Source: JAXGXJ01 sp040772905 (GTDB taxonomy: Bacteria; Actinomycetota; Thermoleophilia; RBG-16-64-13). From it: DNA of 64,000 nt. The translations under genes were made by a program, and so were the position numbers. The notes under the pieces are model-generated. The model was not told where the DNA came from. It saw nothing but the letters and a program-made list of their open reading frames with translations, and made no database searches. Below, one piece after another: positions 26,250 through 35,364 of the stretch (its first letter is position 1; every line of letters starts with the position of its first letter). The stretch is from assembly GCA_040772905.1 (NCBI GenBank), contig JAXGXJ010000004.1:310001-374000 (forward strand). The letters run 5' to 3'.

Positions 26250-27163
26250 ACGCCCACCACCTCGTCGATGAAGCGCAACTGAGGCAAATCGGTCAACTCT
26301 CCCGCCTCGTGCGCGAGTTCGTAGAACCTTCGCAGCCCCTGCTGGTACACAGGGGGGAAGTCGTAGTGGAGGATGTCGAAGTAGCGTGCCAGCGCCGGCC
26401 GGTCCAGACGCGACCTCTCCAGCGCCCCTTCCACCACCTCGGCCTGATGTTCGCGTCCATAGTCCATGCAGCGGGCCAGTTCTTCTTCCACCGCCAGCAA
26501 CTCGTCCTCGTGGGTGCGGGCGAACTCCTCTCGCGCCGCCCAGACGGCATAGACCATGGGCAGACCGGTCCATTCCTGCCATAGAGCCCCAAGGTCGAAA
26601 CAGGTGACACCGGGTTCTGGGAAGTAGAGCGCGTCGAGCCCTTGGTCGCCGATCAGGAGCACGGCATCGTGCGCCTTCAGCGCCTGCGCCACCGAGCCCT
26701 CCAAGTCATGATACGAGGCGTCCACGCCGAGCCGCAGCTTCAGGATGGTCTTCAGCAGGGCCACCGAGGTGGCGCTCTGCTGGGTCAGAGCCACGTTGCG
26801 CACGTCCTCCAAGCGGCCGCGGGTCACCACCTGGATGCTGTCCACCGCGCCGAACGACGAGATGCTCAGACGACGAGACAACAGGAGACGCCTGTGATCG
26901 CGGGCATAGGCGATGGAACTTATCGGCCCCAGGTCTATGTCTCCCGCCCCCAGCATGCGGTTGAGATCGGTGGGCACACCGGGTATCAGCTCGAACTCGG
27001 GGTGCGGCGGGACGGTGCCTCCCGCACTCTCTGAGGTCGGCGAAGGCGAGTGCCCCGGCCGGTCGCCGCAGCCGCGGGCAAGCGCCCACATCCCTCGCCT
27101 CTTCAAGCCGTGGTACAGGGGATAGCAGTTGAGGAACTGGATATGTCCCACCCGCACCGTCAT
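26246..27163 (-). CDS. mqnA: Chorismate dehydratase
   Basis: 305 residues from ATG 27163 (ATGA overlap with mqnE). Periplasmic-binding-protein-like fold: VGHIQFLNCYPLYHGL, MLGAGDIDLGPISSIAYARD, LTQQSATSVALLKTIL. It makes 3-enolpyruvylbenzoate from chorismate, the first committed step of the futalosine route. It has an apparent insertion of about 30 Gly/Pro/Ser-rich residues (from residue ~24 to ~55) between the first strand and FELIPGVPTDLNRM that the family does not usually have. Confidence 0.9.
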   Translation of the reverse strand: MTVRVGHIQFLNCYPLYHGLKRRGMWALARGCGDRPGHSPSPTSESAGGTVPPHPEFELIPGVPTDLNRMLGAGDIDLGPISSIAYARDHRRLLLSRRLSISSFGAVDSIQVVTRGRLEDVRNVALTQQSATSVALLKTILKLRLGVDASYHDLEGSVAQALKAHDAVLLIGDQGLDALYFPEPGVTCFDLGALWQEWTGLPMVYAVWAAREEFARTHEDELLAVEEELARCMDYGREHQAEVVEGALERSRLDRPALARYFDILHYDFPPVYQQGLRRFYELAHEAGELTDLPQLRFIDEVVGV

Positions 27164-28290
27164 GACCCGACCTCGACGCTCTCTGGCGGAGTCGACTCGT
27201 AACGAAGCAGCGTGCGATACCAGCCGTCCCGCTCCACCGCCGGCCGTCCGGTGTCGAGGATCACCCGTACCAGTTCGTCCTTCGCCACAGCCTGGCCGAA
27301 CTCGGCCCCGCTCATGAGCGTGATGACCTCTTCCACCACGGTGCCGTCCATATCGCTCGCGCCGAAGAACAGGGCCGTCTGGGCCAGCTTCAGGCCGGTC
27401 ATCACCCAGTAGGTCTTGATGTGCGGGAAGTTGTCCAGCAGCAGCCGGGATATGGCCAGGGTCTTGAGATCGTCCACGCCCGTGCTGGCCTGCAGATGGG
27501 CGAGCCTGGTGTTTCGGGGCTGGAATGCCAAGGGGATGAAGGCCTGGAAACCGCCGGTCTCGTCCTGGGCCTCGCGCAGGCGGAGCAGATGATCCACGCG
27601 ATCCTCTGCAGCTTCCACGTGCCCGTACAGCATGGTGGCGTTGGTCCTCAGACCCAAGCCGTGCGCCTTCTGATGGATCTCCAGCCACCGCTCTCCCGAG
27701 ATCTTCTCCGGGCACACCCGCCGACGCACCCCCGCACCGAGTATCTCGGCCCCGCCGCCGGGCAGACTGTCGACACCGGCCGCCTTCAGGTCGGCCAAGA
27801 CCTCGTCCACCTGCACTCCCTGCCCCTCGGCGAAATGCGCCACTTCCGAAGCGGTGAACGCCTTGAGGTGCACATCCGGAGCCAGGGCGCGGACGCCGGC
27901 CACCATATCCCGCACCTCGCAGTAAGGGAGTCCGGGATGCTCGCCTCCCACCACATGGATCTCGGTGGCCCCTTGCGCGAGCGCCTCCGCCGCCTTGGAC
28001 AGCACCTCCTCGTGAGTGAGCGTGTAGGCTCCAGGCTCCCCGGGCTTGCGCGAGAACGCACAGAAACGGCAGCGGTTCCGGCAGATGTTGGTGTAGTTGA
28101 TGTGGCGGTTGACCACGAAGTAGACGTCGTCACCGGCCTGCCTCCGGCGGACGATGTCGGCCAACCGGCCGATCCGCAGGAGGTCTTGTGAGCGAAAGAG
28201 AGCGAGGCCGTCCGCGCCGGAGAGACGCTTGCCTTGGGCTACTTTCTCTTCGACGGCGGCGAGGGGATCCAGAGGGTCACTGCGCGGCAT
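27160..28290 (-). CDS. mqnE: Aminofutalosine synthase
   Basis: 376 residues from ATG 28290; the ribosome site is poor. Radical-SAM motif in NICRNRCRFCAFSR; GGEHPGLPYCEVRDMV, DSLPGGGAEILGAGVR and GWYRTLLRYE are MqnE features. It joins 3-enolpyruvylbenzoate to S-adenosylmethionine to give 6-amino-6-deoxyfutalosine. The frame stays open upstream to 28392, but there is no better start. It begins 67 bp after the ubiE stop; an alternative weak promoter (TATGCT, minus strand, near 28310) is possible here. Confidence 0.93.
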   Translation of the reverse strand: MPRSDPLDPLAAVEEKVAQGKRLSGADGLALFRSQDLLRIGRLADIVRRRQAGDDVYFVVNRHINYTNICRNRCRFCAFSRKPGEPGAYTLTHEEVLSKAAEALAQGATEIHVVGGEHPGLPYCEVRDMVAGVRALAPDVHLKAFTASEVAHFAEGQGVQVDEVLADLKAAGVDSLPGGGAEILGAGVRRRVCPEKISGERWLEIHQKAHGLGLRTNATMLYGHVEAAEDRVDHLLRLREAQDETGGFQAFIPLAFQPRNTRLAHLQASTGVDDLKTLAISRLLLDNFPHIKTYWVMTGLKLAQTALFFGASDMDGTVVEEVITLMSGAEFGQAVAKDELVRVILDTGRPAVERDGWYRTLLRYESTPPESVEVGS

Positions 28291-28357
28291 AGCCCGGAGT
28301 CTAGCATACGGTCGAGCGGCGTCCTCCTGCCCGTCTTGCCGCCCAGGACTCAGCCGT

Positions 28358-29098
28358 TCAGGCGACCCCGTGATGGAGCGCGATGATCCCACCGGCCAGG
28401 ATCTCGTAGCGGACGTTGCGCAGCCCCGCCTCCTCCATCAGCCGACGCAGGTCGTCCGGCGGTGGAAAACGTCTCACAGAAGCGGGCAAGTAACTGTACG
28501 CCGGCCGGTCGCCGGCTGCGACGCGTCCCACCCACGGCACGGCCGTGTCGAACCACAGACGATAGAACTGTTTGAACACCGGGATGCTCGGCTGCGTGAT
28601 CTCCAGACACACCACCTTCCCTCCCGGCCGGCACACACGCCGCAACTCCCGGAACGCCCCCACGATATCGGGGACGTTGCGGATGCCGAAGCCCACAGTG
28701 CAGGCATCGAACCCTGCCGCGGCCCCGTCGACCGCGCCCGCCCGACCATCCGGGAACGGCAGCGCCAGCACGTCGCCGGACTGGAACTCCACGTACAGTT
28801 GGTTGCGGCCGCACTTCTCGCGCGCGACCTGCAGCATCTTCTGCGACACGTCCACTCCCACCACGCGCCCCGTAGGACCCACCGCCCGTTTGAGAGCGAA
28901 CGCGAAATCGCCCGTGCCGCAGCAGGCGTCCAGCGCGCTGGAACCCGGCCCCACCTGGGCCACCATCACACCCAGCTCCCGCCAGCGATGGTGGAGTCCG
29001 GCCGTCATGAGGTCGTTCAGCCGATCGTACGAGCCCGAGATGTCATCGAACATCTCCTGTATGCGACCCGGTTCCGGGGTGGCGTCGAAGTCGCTCAT
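28358..29098 (-). CDS. ubiE: Demethylmenaquinone/ubiquinone-type C-methyltransferase
   Basis: 246 residues from ATG 29098, ATGA overlap with the prenyltransferase gene. SAM site ALDACCGTGDFAFAL, FDACTVGFGIRNVPD and RVCRPGGKVVCLEITQP are UbiE/MenG signatures. It methylates the quinone ring in the last step of menaquinone formation. A ten-residue Gly/Ala insertion (DGRAGAVDGAAAGFD) near residue 125 is slightly longer than usual. Confidence 0.92.
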   Translation of the reverse strand: MSDFDATPEPGRIQEMFDDISGSYDRLNDLMTAGLHHRWRELGVMVAQVGPGSSALDACCGTGDFAFALKRAVGPTGRVVGVDVSQKMLQVAREKCGRNQLYVEFQSGDVLALPFPDGRAGAVDGAAAGFDACTVGFGIRNVPDIVGAFRELRRVCRPGGKVVCLEITQPSIPVFKQFYRLWFDTAVPWVGRVAAGDRPAYSYLPASVRRFPPPDDLRRLMEEAGLRNVRYEILAGGIIALHHGVA

Positions 29099-30012
29099 GG
29101 CAGGTAGAGGCTGAGGGTGGTGAACACCAGGAAGACCACGCTGATGATGCCGTTCATGGTCATGAACGCCGTCCCCACGTGTTCGAGATCGGCCTTGCGC
29201 ATGAGCCAGTTCTCGTAGAAGAGAAGCACCGCACATATTGCCACGCCCAAGTGGTAGACGAGACTCGCGCCCTGCGCCAGGCCCGTCATCACCAGCAACA
29301 CCACAGCCACTGCGTGGAATACCCGGGTGACCCACAGGGAGGCCTGCGCCCCCAGATCGGCGGGTATGGAATGAAGCCCTTGCTCCCTGTCCACGGTCAC
29401 GTCCTGGAAGGCGTAGATGATGTCGAACCCAGCGATCCACAGCGCCACGCCCGCTCCCAGCACGAACGGATGCCACGTCACCTCACCCGTCACCGCCACC
29501 CAGGCGCCGACCGGCCCCAGGCCGTCGGCGAGTCCCAGGAACAGGTGGCTGAGCCAGGTCCACCGCTTGGTGTAGGGGTAGATGATCATGGGGATGATGA
29601 CGAGCGGCCACAAGTAGCGCGTGATGACAGGCAGGTTGAAGGTCGCCGCCACCAGCACGGCCAGGGATACGACGGCGAACGCCCACACTTGCGGGCGGCT
29701 CAAGCGTCCGGCAGGGATCTCCCGCCCCTGCGTGCGCGGATTGAGAGCGTCGATACCGGCATCGACGATGCGGTTGAGCGCCATGCCGAAACTCCGCGCC
29801 GCCACCATGGCCACGGTGATCCAGAACATACGCCAGAAGCCGGGCACGCCCAGTTGAGCCAAGAAGGCGGCGGCATAGGCGAAGGGCAGGGCGAAGACGG
29901 AGTGCTCGAACTTGATCAGACGGCCGAAGCGCGCCGCGTAGTCGGCGGCGCCGCGCGCGGCGCGCAGCCCGCGTGCGGCCCGGGGACCGTTGAGTGGCAA
30001 GGCTTTCCCCAT
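29095..30012 (-). CDS. UbiA-family prenyltransferase (menaquinone, MqnP-like)
   Basis: 305 residues, eight to nine hydrophobic segments. The two Asp-rich motifs of the family are present: NRIVDAGIDALNPRTQGREI and DIIYAFQDVTVDREQG. It attaches the polyprenyl chain to the naphthoate precursor at the membrane. Placed between ubiD and ubiE in a futalosine operon, it fits the MqnP role rather than ubiquinone synthesis. One-base gap after the ubiD stop. The Arg/Ala-rich N-terminus before YAARFGRLIKFEHSVFALPF is longer than usual. Confidence 0.9.
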   Translation of the reverse strand: MGKALPLNGPRAARGLRAARGAADYAARFGRLIKFEHSVFALPFAYAAAFLAQLGVPGFWRMFWITVAMVAARSFGMALNRIVDAGIDALNPRTQGREIPAGRLSRPQVWAFAVVSLAVLVAATFNLPVITRYLWPLVIIPMIIYPYTKRWTWLSHLFLGLADGLGPVGAWVAVTGEVTWHPFVLGAGVALWIAGFDIIYAFQDVTVDREQGLHSIPADLGAQASLWVTRVFHAVAVVLLVMTGLAQGASLVYHLGVAICAVLLFYENWLMRKADLEHVGTAFMTMNGIISVVFLVFTTLSLYLP

Positions 30013-30013
30013 G

Positions 30014-31459
30014 CTATCCCCGTCGCAGGTTCAGACCCAGATGAGGCCACAGTCCGTCGACTCGAGCCTTGACCTCGGCCGACATCTCCACGTCGGGGGG
30101 CCACTCGCGGGGATGGCCTTCCTCGGGGCTCTTGCGGGTGGCGTCGATGCCGATCTTGGCGCCCCAGAGAGGCTGCGGCGCGGCGTGGTCGAGCACGTCC
30201 AGCGGGCCTTCCGTGGCGAGCACGTCCCGCCTCCAGTCCACGTTGTTGAAGACGCGCCAGGCAACCTGAGCGTAGTCGTGCACGTCCACGTCGGCATCCA
30301 CCACCACGATGCACTTGCAGAACTGCATCTGCCCGGCACCCCACAGAGAGTGCATGACCTTGCGCGTGTGAAAGGGATAGCGTTTGTGCATGGACACCAG
30401 CGCGCAGTTGTGGAAAGCCCCCTCCTTGGGTAGGTCCATGTCCACGAGTTCGGGCAGTGTCATACGGATGAGCGGTAGAAACAGCCGTTCGGTGGCCTTG
30501 CCCAGATAGCTGTCCTCCATGGGCGCCTGCCCCACGATGGTGGTGGAGTAGACAGGGTCCCTGCGATGCGTAAGCGCGGTGAGGTGGAGCACCGGATAGC
30601 AATCGGCAAGGGAGTAGTAGCCGGTATGGTCGCCGAAGGGGCCCTCCACACGCTCTTCGTCCAGATCGACGTATCCTTCCAACACGATCTCGGCGTCCGC
30701 GGGCACCTGCAGATCGACCGTGCGGCACTGCACCAACTCCACGGGCTTGCCCCGCAGGAACCCGGCGAACAGCATCTCGTCCAGCATACCCGGCAGAGGC
30801 GCGGTGGCGGCGTAGGTGACAGCCGGGTCGGTGCCGATGGCCACCGCCACCTCCATGCGTCCCGCGGAGACGCGGTAGGCCTCAGCCGCATCCTTGTGGA
30901 TATGCCAATGCATGCCCGTGGTGCGGCGATCGAACACCTGAAGCCGGTACATGCCCACATTGCGGCGCCCGGTCTCTGGATGCCGAGTGAACACCAGCGG
31001 CAAGGTGACATAGCGGCCGGCGTCCAGAGGCCAGCACTGCAGGACGGGCAGAGCGCTCAGATCGACTTCGTCGCCTATGCGCACCACCTCGTGGCATGAA
31101 GCCCGCTTGACCATCTGCGGCCGCAGCGAGGCCAGATCTTTCAGGCGGGCGAGCGCCTTCAGCTTCTCCCAGGCGCTATCGGGCAGATCGAGCGCCACCA
31201 GGTCCTCCACCCGCCGGGTGAGTTCCTGGTACGAGCCGACTCGCAGGGCCAGACACATCCTCTTGTCGCTGCCGAACTGGTTCACCAGCACGGGTATGTC
31301 GGAACCCGTGGGATGGGTGAACAGGAGCGCCGGACCGCCGGCCTTCACCACGCGGTCGGCGATCTCGGTGATCTCCAGCACAGGGTCCACCGGTGTGTCG
31401 ATGGTCACCAATTCGCCCTGCTCGCGCAGGAGTCGGATGAAGTCACGCAGGTCCTTCAT
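30014..31459 (-). CDS. UbiD-family decarboxylase (MqnL-like)
   Basis: 481 residues from ATG 31459, ATGA overlap with the glycosyltransferase gene. MKDLRDFIRLLREQGELVTI at the N-terminus, MHWHIHKDAAEAYR, FGDHTGYYSLADCYPV and PMEDSYLGKATERLFLPLIR match the prenylated-FMN dependent UbiD fold. It should remove the carboxyl group of the dihydroxynaphthoate intermediate. A ubiX gene to make the cofactor is not in the window. Confidence 0.9.
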   Translation of the reverse strand: MKDLRDFIRLLREQGELVTIDTPVDPVLEITEIADRVVKAGGPALLFTHPTGSDIPVLVNQFGSDKRMCLALRVGSYQELTRRVEDLVALDLPDSAWEKLKALARLKDLASLRPQMVKRASCHEVVRIGDEVDLSALPVLQCWPLDAGRYVTLPLVFTRHPETGRRNVGMYRLQVFDRRTTGMHWHIHKDAAEAYRVSAGRMEVAVAIGTDPAVTYAATAPLPGMLDEMLFAGFLRGKPVELVQCRTVDLQVPADAEIVLEGYVDLDEERVEGPFGDHTGYYSLADCYPVLHLTALTHRRDPVYSTTIVGQAPMEDSYLGKATERLFLPLIRMTLPELVDMDLPKEGAFHNCALVSMHKRYPFHTRKVMHSLWGAGQMQFCKCIVVVDADVDVHDYAQVAWRVFNNVDWRRDVLATEGPLDVLDHAAPQPLWGAKIGIDATRKSPEEGHPREWPPDVEMSAEVKARVDGLWPHLGLNLRRG

Positions 31460-32580
31460 CGAGATGCAGCCTTGTGCCCCTTCTCGGCGAGCACCCCGCA
31501 GTAGACGGCCAGTGTCTCCTCGGCGGCTCTGTCCCAGGAGAAGCGCGCCGACTGCCGCACGCCTTGCCACCTCAGATCGTCATATAGGGCGGGATCGGTG
31601 AGCAGACGCACCACGCATTCCTCGAAATTGTCGAGGGAGATGGGATTGAACAGCATGGCTGCCGTGCCGGTGACTTCGGGCAGCGACGATGAGTTAGAGA
31701 CCACACAGGGAGTGCCGCAAGCCATAGCCTCCAGAGGAGGCAGACCGAACCCCTCGTAGAGGGACGGGAACAGGAAGATGGTGGCGGCAGAGTAGACGGC
31801 GGCCAGATCGTCGTCACGGATGAAACCGGGGAACAACACGCTCTCGTGCAGACCGGCCTTCTCGACCTCCTGCCGGATCTTCCCGAACTGCCCGGACTGA
31901 GCCCCGGCCAGCACCAGCGGCAGGGACTCGGGCAGACGGCGCTGCAACCGACCCCACGCCTGGACGAGGAAGTGGAGGTTCTTCTCCGGCCGGAAATCAC
32001 CCACCCAGAAGGCGAAACGCTCGGGGAGAGAGTATCTCCGCCGGACCGCCTGCAGGATGTCCGGGTCGGACTGCGCCTCGAACTCCTCGGAGACGCCGTT
32101 GTAGATGACCCGCACCTTGGCCGGATCGACTCCCGAGTACGCACTCAGCGCTGAGTAGCTGATCTGTGACACAGTGATGATGCGGCTTGCTTCCTCCAGC
32201 GTGCGGGCGAGTTGCCGCTTGTAGCGCAGGCGCGACACGAACCCCACACTGCGGGGATAGAGCAACGGTGTGACGTCATGGATGGTCGCCACCAGAGGCA
32301 CGGGCGTGGGGCTGGGAGCCCATGGGCTCGGGACATGCAGCAGATCGATGCCGGCCTTCTCCACCAGGGAGCGGAACGCCCTGCGGCCTCCTGGGTTCAG
32401 GGGATCCATGTTGGCCGACACCAGCGTGAAGGTAGACGCCGACGGGATGGCGCCCTTCTCTTCATCCTGGCAGAAGACCACGAACTCGATGCCGGTGTCG
32501 GCGAAGCGAAGGAGGAGGTTGCGCGAGTACGTGCCTATACCCCGATAGCGTATCGCCCGCGCATCGAAGCCTATCCTCAC
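31456..32580 (-). CDS. Family 4 (GT-B) glycosyltransferase
   Basis: 374 residues. Start GIGTYSRNLLLRFADTGIEF; donor-binding EKNLHFLVQAWGRL and LYEGFGLPPLEAMACGTPCV with the EX7E motif. The family transfers a sugar from a nucleotide sugar to a lipid or glycan acceptor. Its specificity cannot be read. It opens the long menaquinone-transporter operon, and the UbiD start overlaps its stop; the link between a glycosyltransferase and quinone synthesis is unexplained and may be only transcriptional. Confidence 0.88.
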   Translation of the reverse strand: MRIGFDARAIRYRGIGTYSRNLLLRFADTGIEFVVFCQDEEKGAIPSASTFTLVSANMDPLNPGGRRAFRSLVEKAGIDLLHVPSPWAPSPTPVPLVATIHDVTPLLYPRSVGFVSRLRYKRQLARTLEEASRIITVSQISYSALSAYSGVDPAKVRVIYNGVSEEFEAQSDPDILQAVRRRYSLPERFAFWVGDFRPEKNLHFLVQAWGRLQRRLPESLPLVLAGAQSGQFGKIRQEVEKAGLHESVLFPGFIRDDDLAAVYSAATIFLFPSLYEGFGLPPLEAMACGTPCVVSNSSSLPEVTGTAAMLFNPISLDNFEECVVRLLTDPALYDDLRWQGVRQSARFSWDRAAEETLAVYCGVLAEKGHKAASR

Positions 32581-32664
32581 GCGTGTCCTCCCGGGCCGTG
32601 CCCGCGCACATATTCAATTCTACCCGCGTCCTGCCGAAATACTAACAGAAGGCCGGATGGTGTC

Positions 32665-32692
32665 TTGCACCACCAGCCAGCGGGCTTATAAT
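32665..32692 (+). promoter_or_regulatory. Promoter of the diguanylate cyclase gene
   Basis: TTGCAC (32665-32670), 16-bp spacer, TATAAT (32687-32692). Transcription would start near 32699, which rules out the upstream GTG at 32697 as translation start. Confidence 0.65.
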
Positions 32693-32729
32693 GTGAGTGC
32701 ATTTTTCTATCGTGAGCGAAGAGGTTAGC

Positions 32730-33725
32730 GTGCCGAAGGACGTCTTCCACCAGCCAGCTGAGGAATCCGGCGAGCGTCGCGCGGTGCTGGAGAAGGCCCG
32801 GCGCATCCTCGATGAGCACAAACTCGAGATCACCAAAACGTGGCTCAGCCGACTCATCTCGCAGATCGACGACCTTGAGGCCTTAGAGAAGTTCCCCACC
32901 CAGGAGAGCATCCGCACCTCGGTGCAGCTGGTGGAGGGGCTGGCTGAGACGCTCCACGACAAGGAGGTCTTGGGTCAGTTCGAGCCGGGCGGCTCGTACT
33001 ACCAGCTGGCTGCCACGCTCGGATTCCTGCAGCGCAACAACAACACAGCCATTGGCTCACTCTCCGGCAGTCTCGACGCGTTGGAAGACGCCATCTGGGA
33101 CTGGCTGACGGAGGGCATGCGCCACCAGGACCGCGAGGTCTTCCACCTGGTGCGTACGCTGCGGCTAGGTCTACATCAGATCATGACGGCCGCGACCGAG
33201 GCCTATCACCAGCAATCGAGTGCCGAACTGGACCGGTTGGCTCACACCGACGGCCTCACCGGACTACGCAACCGTCGCTTCCTCGACCAGGAACTCTCCC
33301 GCCACGTGGAACTCTACAAGCGCTATCGCCATCCCTTCGCGCTGCTCATGCTCGACTTCGACAACCTCAAATGGGTCAACGACACCTTCGGCCATGCGGC
33401 AGGGGATTCGGCGCTCAAGCATCTCGCCAACATCATGCAGATGAACGTGCGCGACGTCGATATACCCTGTCGGTTCGGCGGCGACGAGTTCGTCATCCTC
33501 ATGCCCGAGGCGGACAAGCATGCCGTCTCCAGCGTGGGCACCCGTATCTCCGAATCGGTGAAGAAGACCCGGTTCAAGATGGGGCGCTCGTTCGCCAGCC
33601 TACAGGTGAGTTACGGCGTGTCGGCCTGCCCCGAGGACGGGGTGGAGGTGGAGGCCCTTCTGCAGGAGGCCGATGCCGGACTCTACCGGGCCAAAGAACA
33701 CAAGGCCAGCCCGGCCGCCGAGTAG
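32730..33725 (+). CDS. Diguanylate cyclase with RsbRD-like N-terminal sensor
   Basis: 331 residues from GTG 32730 (GAAGAGG upstream). Residues 1-150 are helical with RILDEHKLEITKTWLSRLI, like the N-terminal globin-fold domain of RsbRD proteins. Residues about 165-330 form a GGDEF domain: DGLTGLRNRRFLDQEL, GGDEF at 250-254, and an inhibitory I-site RDVD five residues before it. It should make c-di-GMP and be feedback-inhibited. No transmembrane segment, so a cytoplasmic sensor. It is monocistronic and converges on the mogA gene. Confidence 0.9.
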   Translation: MPKDVFHQPAEESGERRAVLEKARRILDEHKLEITKTWLSRLISQIDDLEALEKFPTQESIRTSVQLVEGLAETLHDKEVLGQFEPGGSYYQLAATLGFLQRNNNTAIGSLSGSLDALEDAIWDWLTEGMRHQDREVFHLVRTLRLGLHQIMTAATEAYHQQSSAELDRLAHTDGLTGLRNRRFLDQELSRHVELYKRYRHPFALLMLDFDNLKWVNDTFGHAAGDSALKHLANIMQMNVRDVDIPCRFGGDEFVILMPEADKHAVSSVGTRISESVKKTRFKMGRSFASLQVSYGVSACPEDGVEVEALLQEADAGLYRAKEHKASPAAE

Positions 33726-33735
33726 CCGGCTGGGC

Positions 33736-34356
33736 CTAGACGGCCGCCTCTGGCGTCCCCGACGTCCCCGGCGCCCCTGACTCCTCGCCCGATACCCGTA
33801 CAATCGCATCCGCATCGCCCTGTGCGCGTGGGGTCGCACACTCGTACGCCTCACCCCGCAAAGTCTCGACCGCGTGAGCCAACGCCGGCGCGATGATGGC
33901 GAAGTGCTCGCGACAGGCTTTGGGACTCCCGGGCATGTTTATGATGAGTGTGCGCTTCCGCACCGCTGAAGTGGCCCGGCTCAACATGGCATGTGGAGTG
34001 ATGGCCAGCGACGCGGCCCGCATGGCCTCCGCGAAGCCGGGTGCCGGCCGGTCGGCCACCGCCAGAGTGGCCTCGGGCGTGCGATCGCGCGGAGCCAAGC
34101 CCGTACCGCCCGTCGTCAGGACCAGGTCGGTCTCGCCGCTGTCGGCCAATGAGATGAGGAGAGACTCCAACTCGGACTGCTCGTCCGGTATGACGAACGG
34201 CTCAGGCACCACGGCGCCCAGTTCCTGCAGGAGTGAACGCAGCAGAGGTCCGGAGGCATCGGTGCGCAGGCCGGCACTGGCCTTGTCGCTGAGAGTGACC
34301 ACCGCCGCCCGGATGGGAGCAGACGCCTTCGATCCTTCGGCTGCCTCTCCGCTCAC
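33736..34356 (-). CDS. mogA: Molybdopterin adenylyltransferase MogA/MoaB
   Basis: 206 residues from GTG 34356, which overlaps the preceding stop (GTGA); upstream frame is a shadow. TLSDKASAGLRTDASGPLLR at the N-terminus, LVLTTGGTGLAPRDRTPEA and INMPGSPKACREHF are MogA/MoaB signatures. It adenylates molybdopterin before metal insertion. A tail of about 30 residues past the domain (SGEESGAPGTSG) is Gly/Ser-rich. Last gene of the cofactor operon. Confidence 0.9.
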   Translation of the reverse strand: MSGEAAEGSKASAPIRAAVVTLSDKASAGLRTDASGPLLRSLLQELGAVVPEPFVIPDEQSELESLLISLADSGETDLVLTTGGTGLAPRDRTPEATLAVADRPAPGFAEAMRAASLAITPHAMLSRATSAVRKRTLIINMPGSPKACREHFAIIAPALAHAVETLRGEAYECATPRAQGDADAIVRVSGEESGAPGTSGTPEAAV

Positions 34357-35363
34357 TCGCCGCCTCCCCAGGCAAGCACGTGGACCGGGTCGCCCGGCAC
34401 CACCCGGCCGCCCCGCACCACGCGCACGAAGATGCCTTCGCGGGGCATGACGCAGTCGCCCGCCTGATGATAGATGGCACACCTCGTGTGACATTCCTTG
34501 CCGATCTGGGTGACGACGGTCAGGGCCTCGCCTATCTGGACGGTGGTCCCGATAGGTAACGCAGCCACTTCGATACCACTGGTGGTGATGTTCTCAGCGA
34601 AGTCGCCCGGGCCCACTTTCAGACCCTTAGCCACCATCTTATCGATGGATTCCTGAGCCAGCAGGCTCACCTGCCGGTGCCACGGACCCGCGTGAGCATC
34701 GCCTTCGATGCCGTGGTCGGCGACCAAGGTCACCTCCGCCACCGGCTTCTTGCGTTCGCCCTTGGCGGCGCTGACATTCACCGTCAGCACCGAGCCCGCC
34801 GGAAGCTCCGGAGGCTGCACCCCTGCCCCATGCGCCGTCGCGCCGACGTCAGCCTCGCCATGCTCCTCACCCGGGCGGAGGAAATCCTCCTTGCCGCCCG
34901 TCTTCTCGAGAAGGCGTACGTCGCCGATGATCATGCCCCGGTCGACTGCCTTGCACATGTCGTAGATAGTGATGGCCGCCACGCTGGCGCCCGTGAGGGC
35001 CTCCATCTCCACGCCGGTGCGATCCTCGGTACGGGTGATGCACTCGATGTCCAGCCGAGGCTCGTCTTCCGCCACCTCGAAGGTGATGTCCACGTGCGTG
35101 AGGGCAAGCGGGTGACAGAGCGGCACCAACTCCGAGGTCCTCTTGGCCGCCATGATGCCGGCCACCCGGGCCACCGCCAATACGTCACCCTTGGGGAACG
35201 CCTGTCGCTTGAGCATCTCCATCGTCGCGGGAGCCATCCACACCCTCGCACCCACCCGGGCGGTGCGGCAGGTAGGCACCTTGCCGCCCACGTCCACCAT
35301 GTGGGCCTCGCCTGCGCTGTCGATGTGTGTCAGCTCGCCGCCCGTGGTCAGCGCGTCATCCAC
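34353..35363 (-). CDS. moaC: MoaC-MOSC fusion protein
   Basis: 336 residues. Residues 1-165 are MoaC, cyclic pyranopterin monophosphate synthase (MVDVGGKVPTCRTARVGARV, SELVPLCHPLALTHVDITFE, GVEMEALTGASVAAITIYDM). Residues about 185-336 are a MOSC domain (DHGIEGDAHAGPWHRQVSLL, GDFAENITTSGI, GKECHTRCAIY with its conserved Cys). The MOSC partner may carry sulfur to the cofactor or the metal site. The fusion puts an early pathway step and a late sulfur-handling fold on one chain. Confidence 0.92.
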   Translation of the reverse strand: MDDALTTGGELTHIDSAGEAHMVDVGGKVPTCRTARVGARVWMAPATMEMLKRQAFPKGDVLAVARVAGIMAAKRTSELVPLCHPLALTHVDITFEVAEDEPRLDIECITRTEDRTGVEMEALTGASVAAITIYDMCKAVDRGMIIGDVRLLEKTGGKEDFLRPGEEHGEADVGATAHGAGVQPPELPAGSVLTVNVSAAKGERKKPVAEVTLVADHGIEGDAHAGPWHRQVSLLAQESIDKMVAKGLKVGPGDFAENITTSGIEVAALPIGTTVQIGEALTVVTQIGKECHTRCAIYHQAGDCVMPREGIFVRVVRGGRVVPGDPVHVLAWGGGE

Positions 35364-35364
35364 C

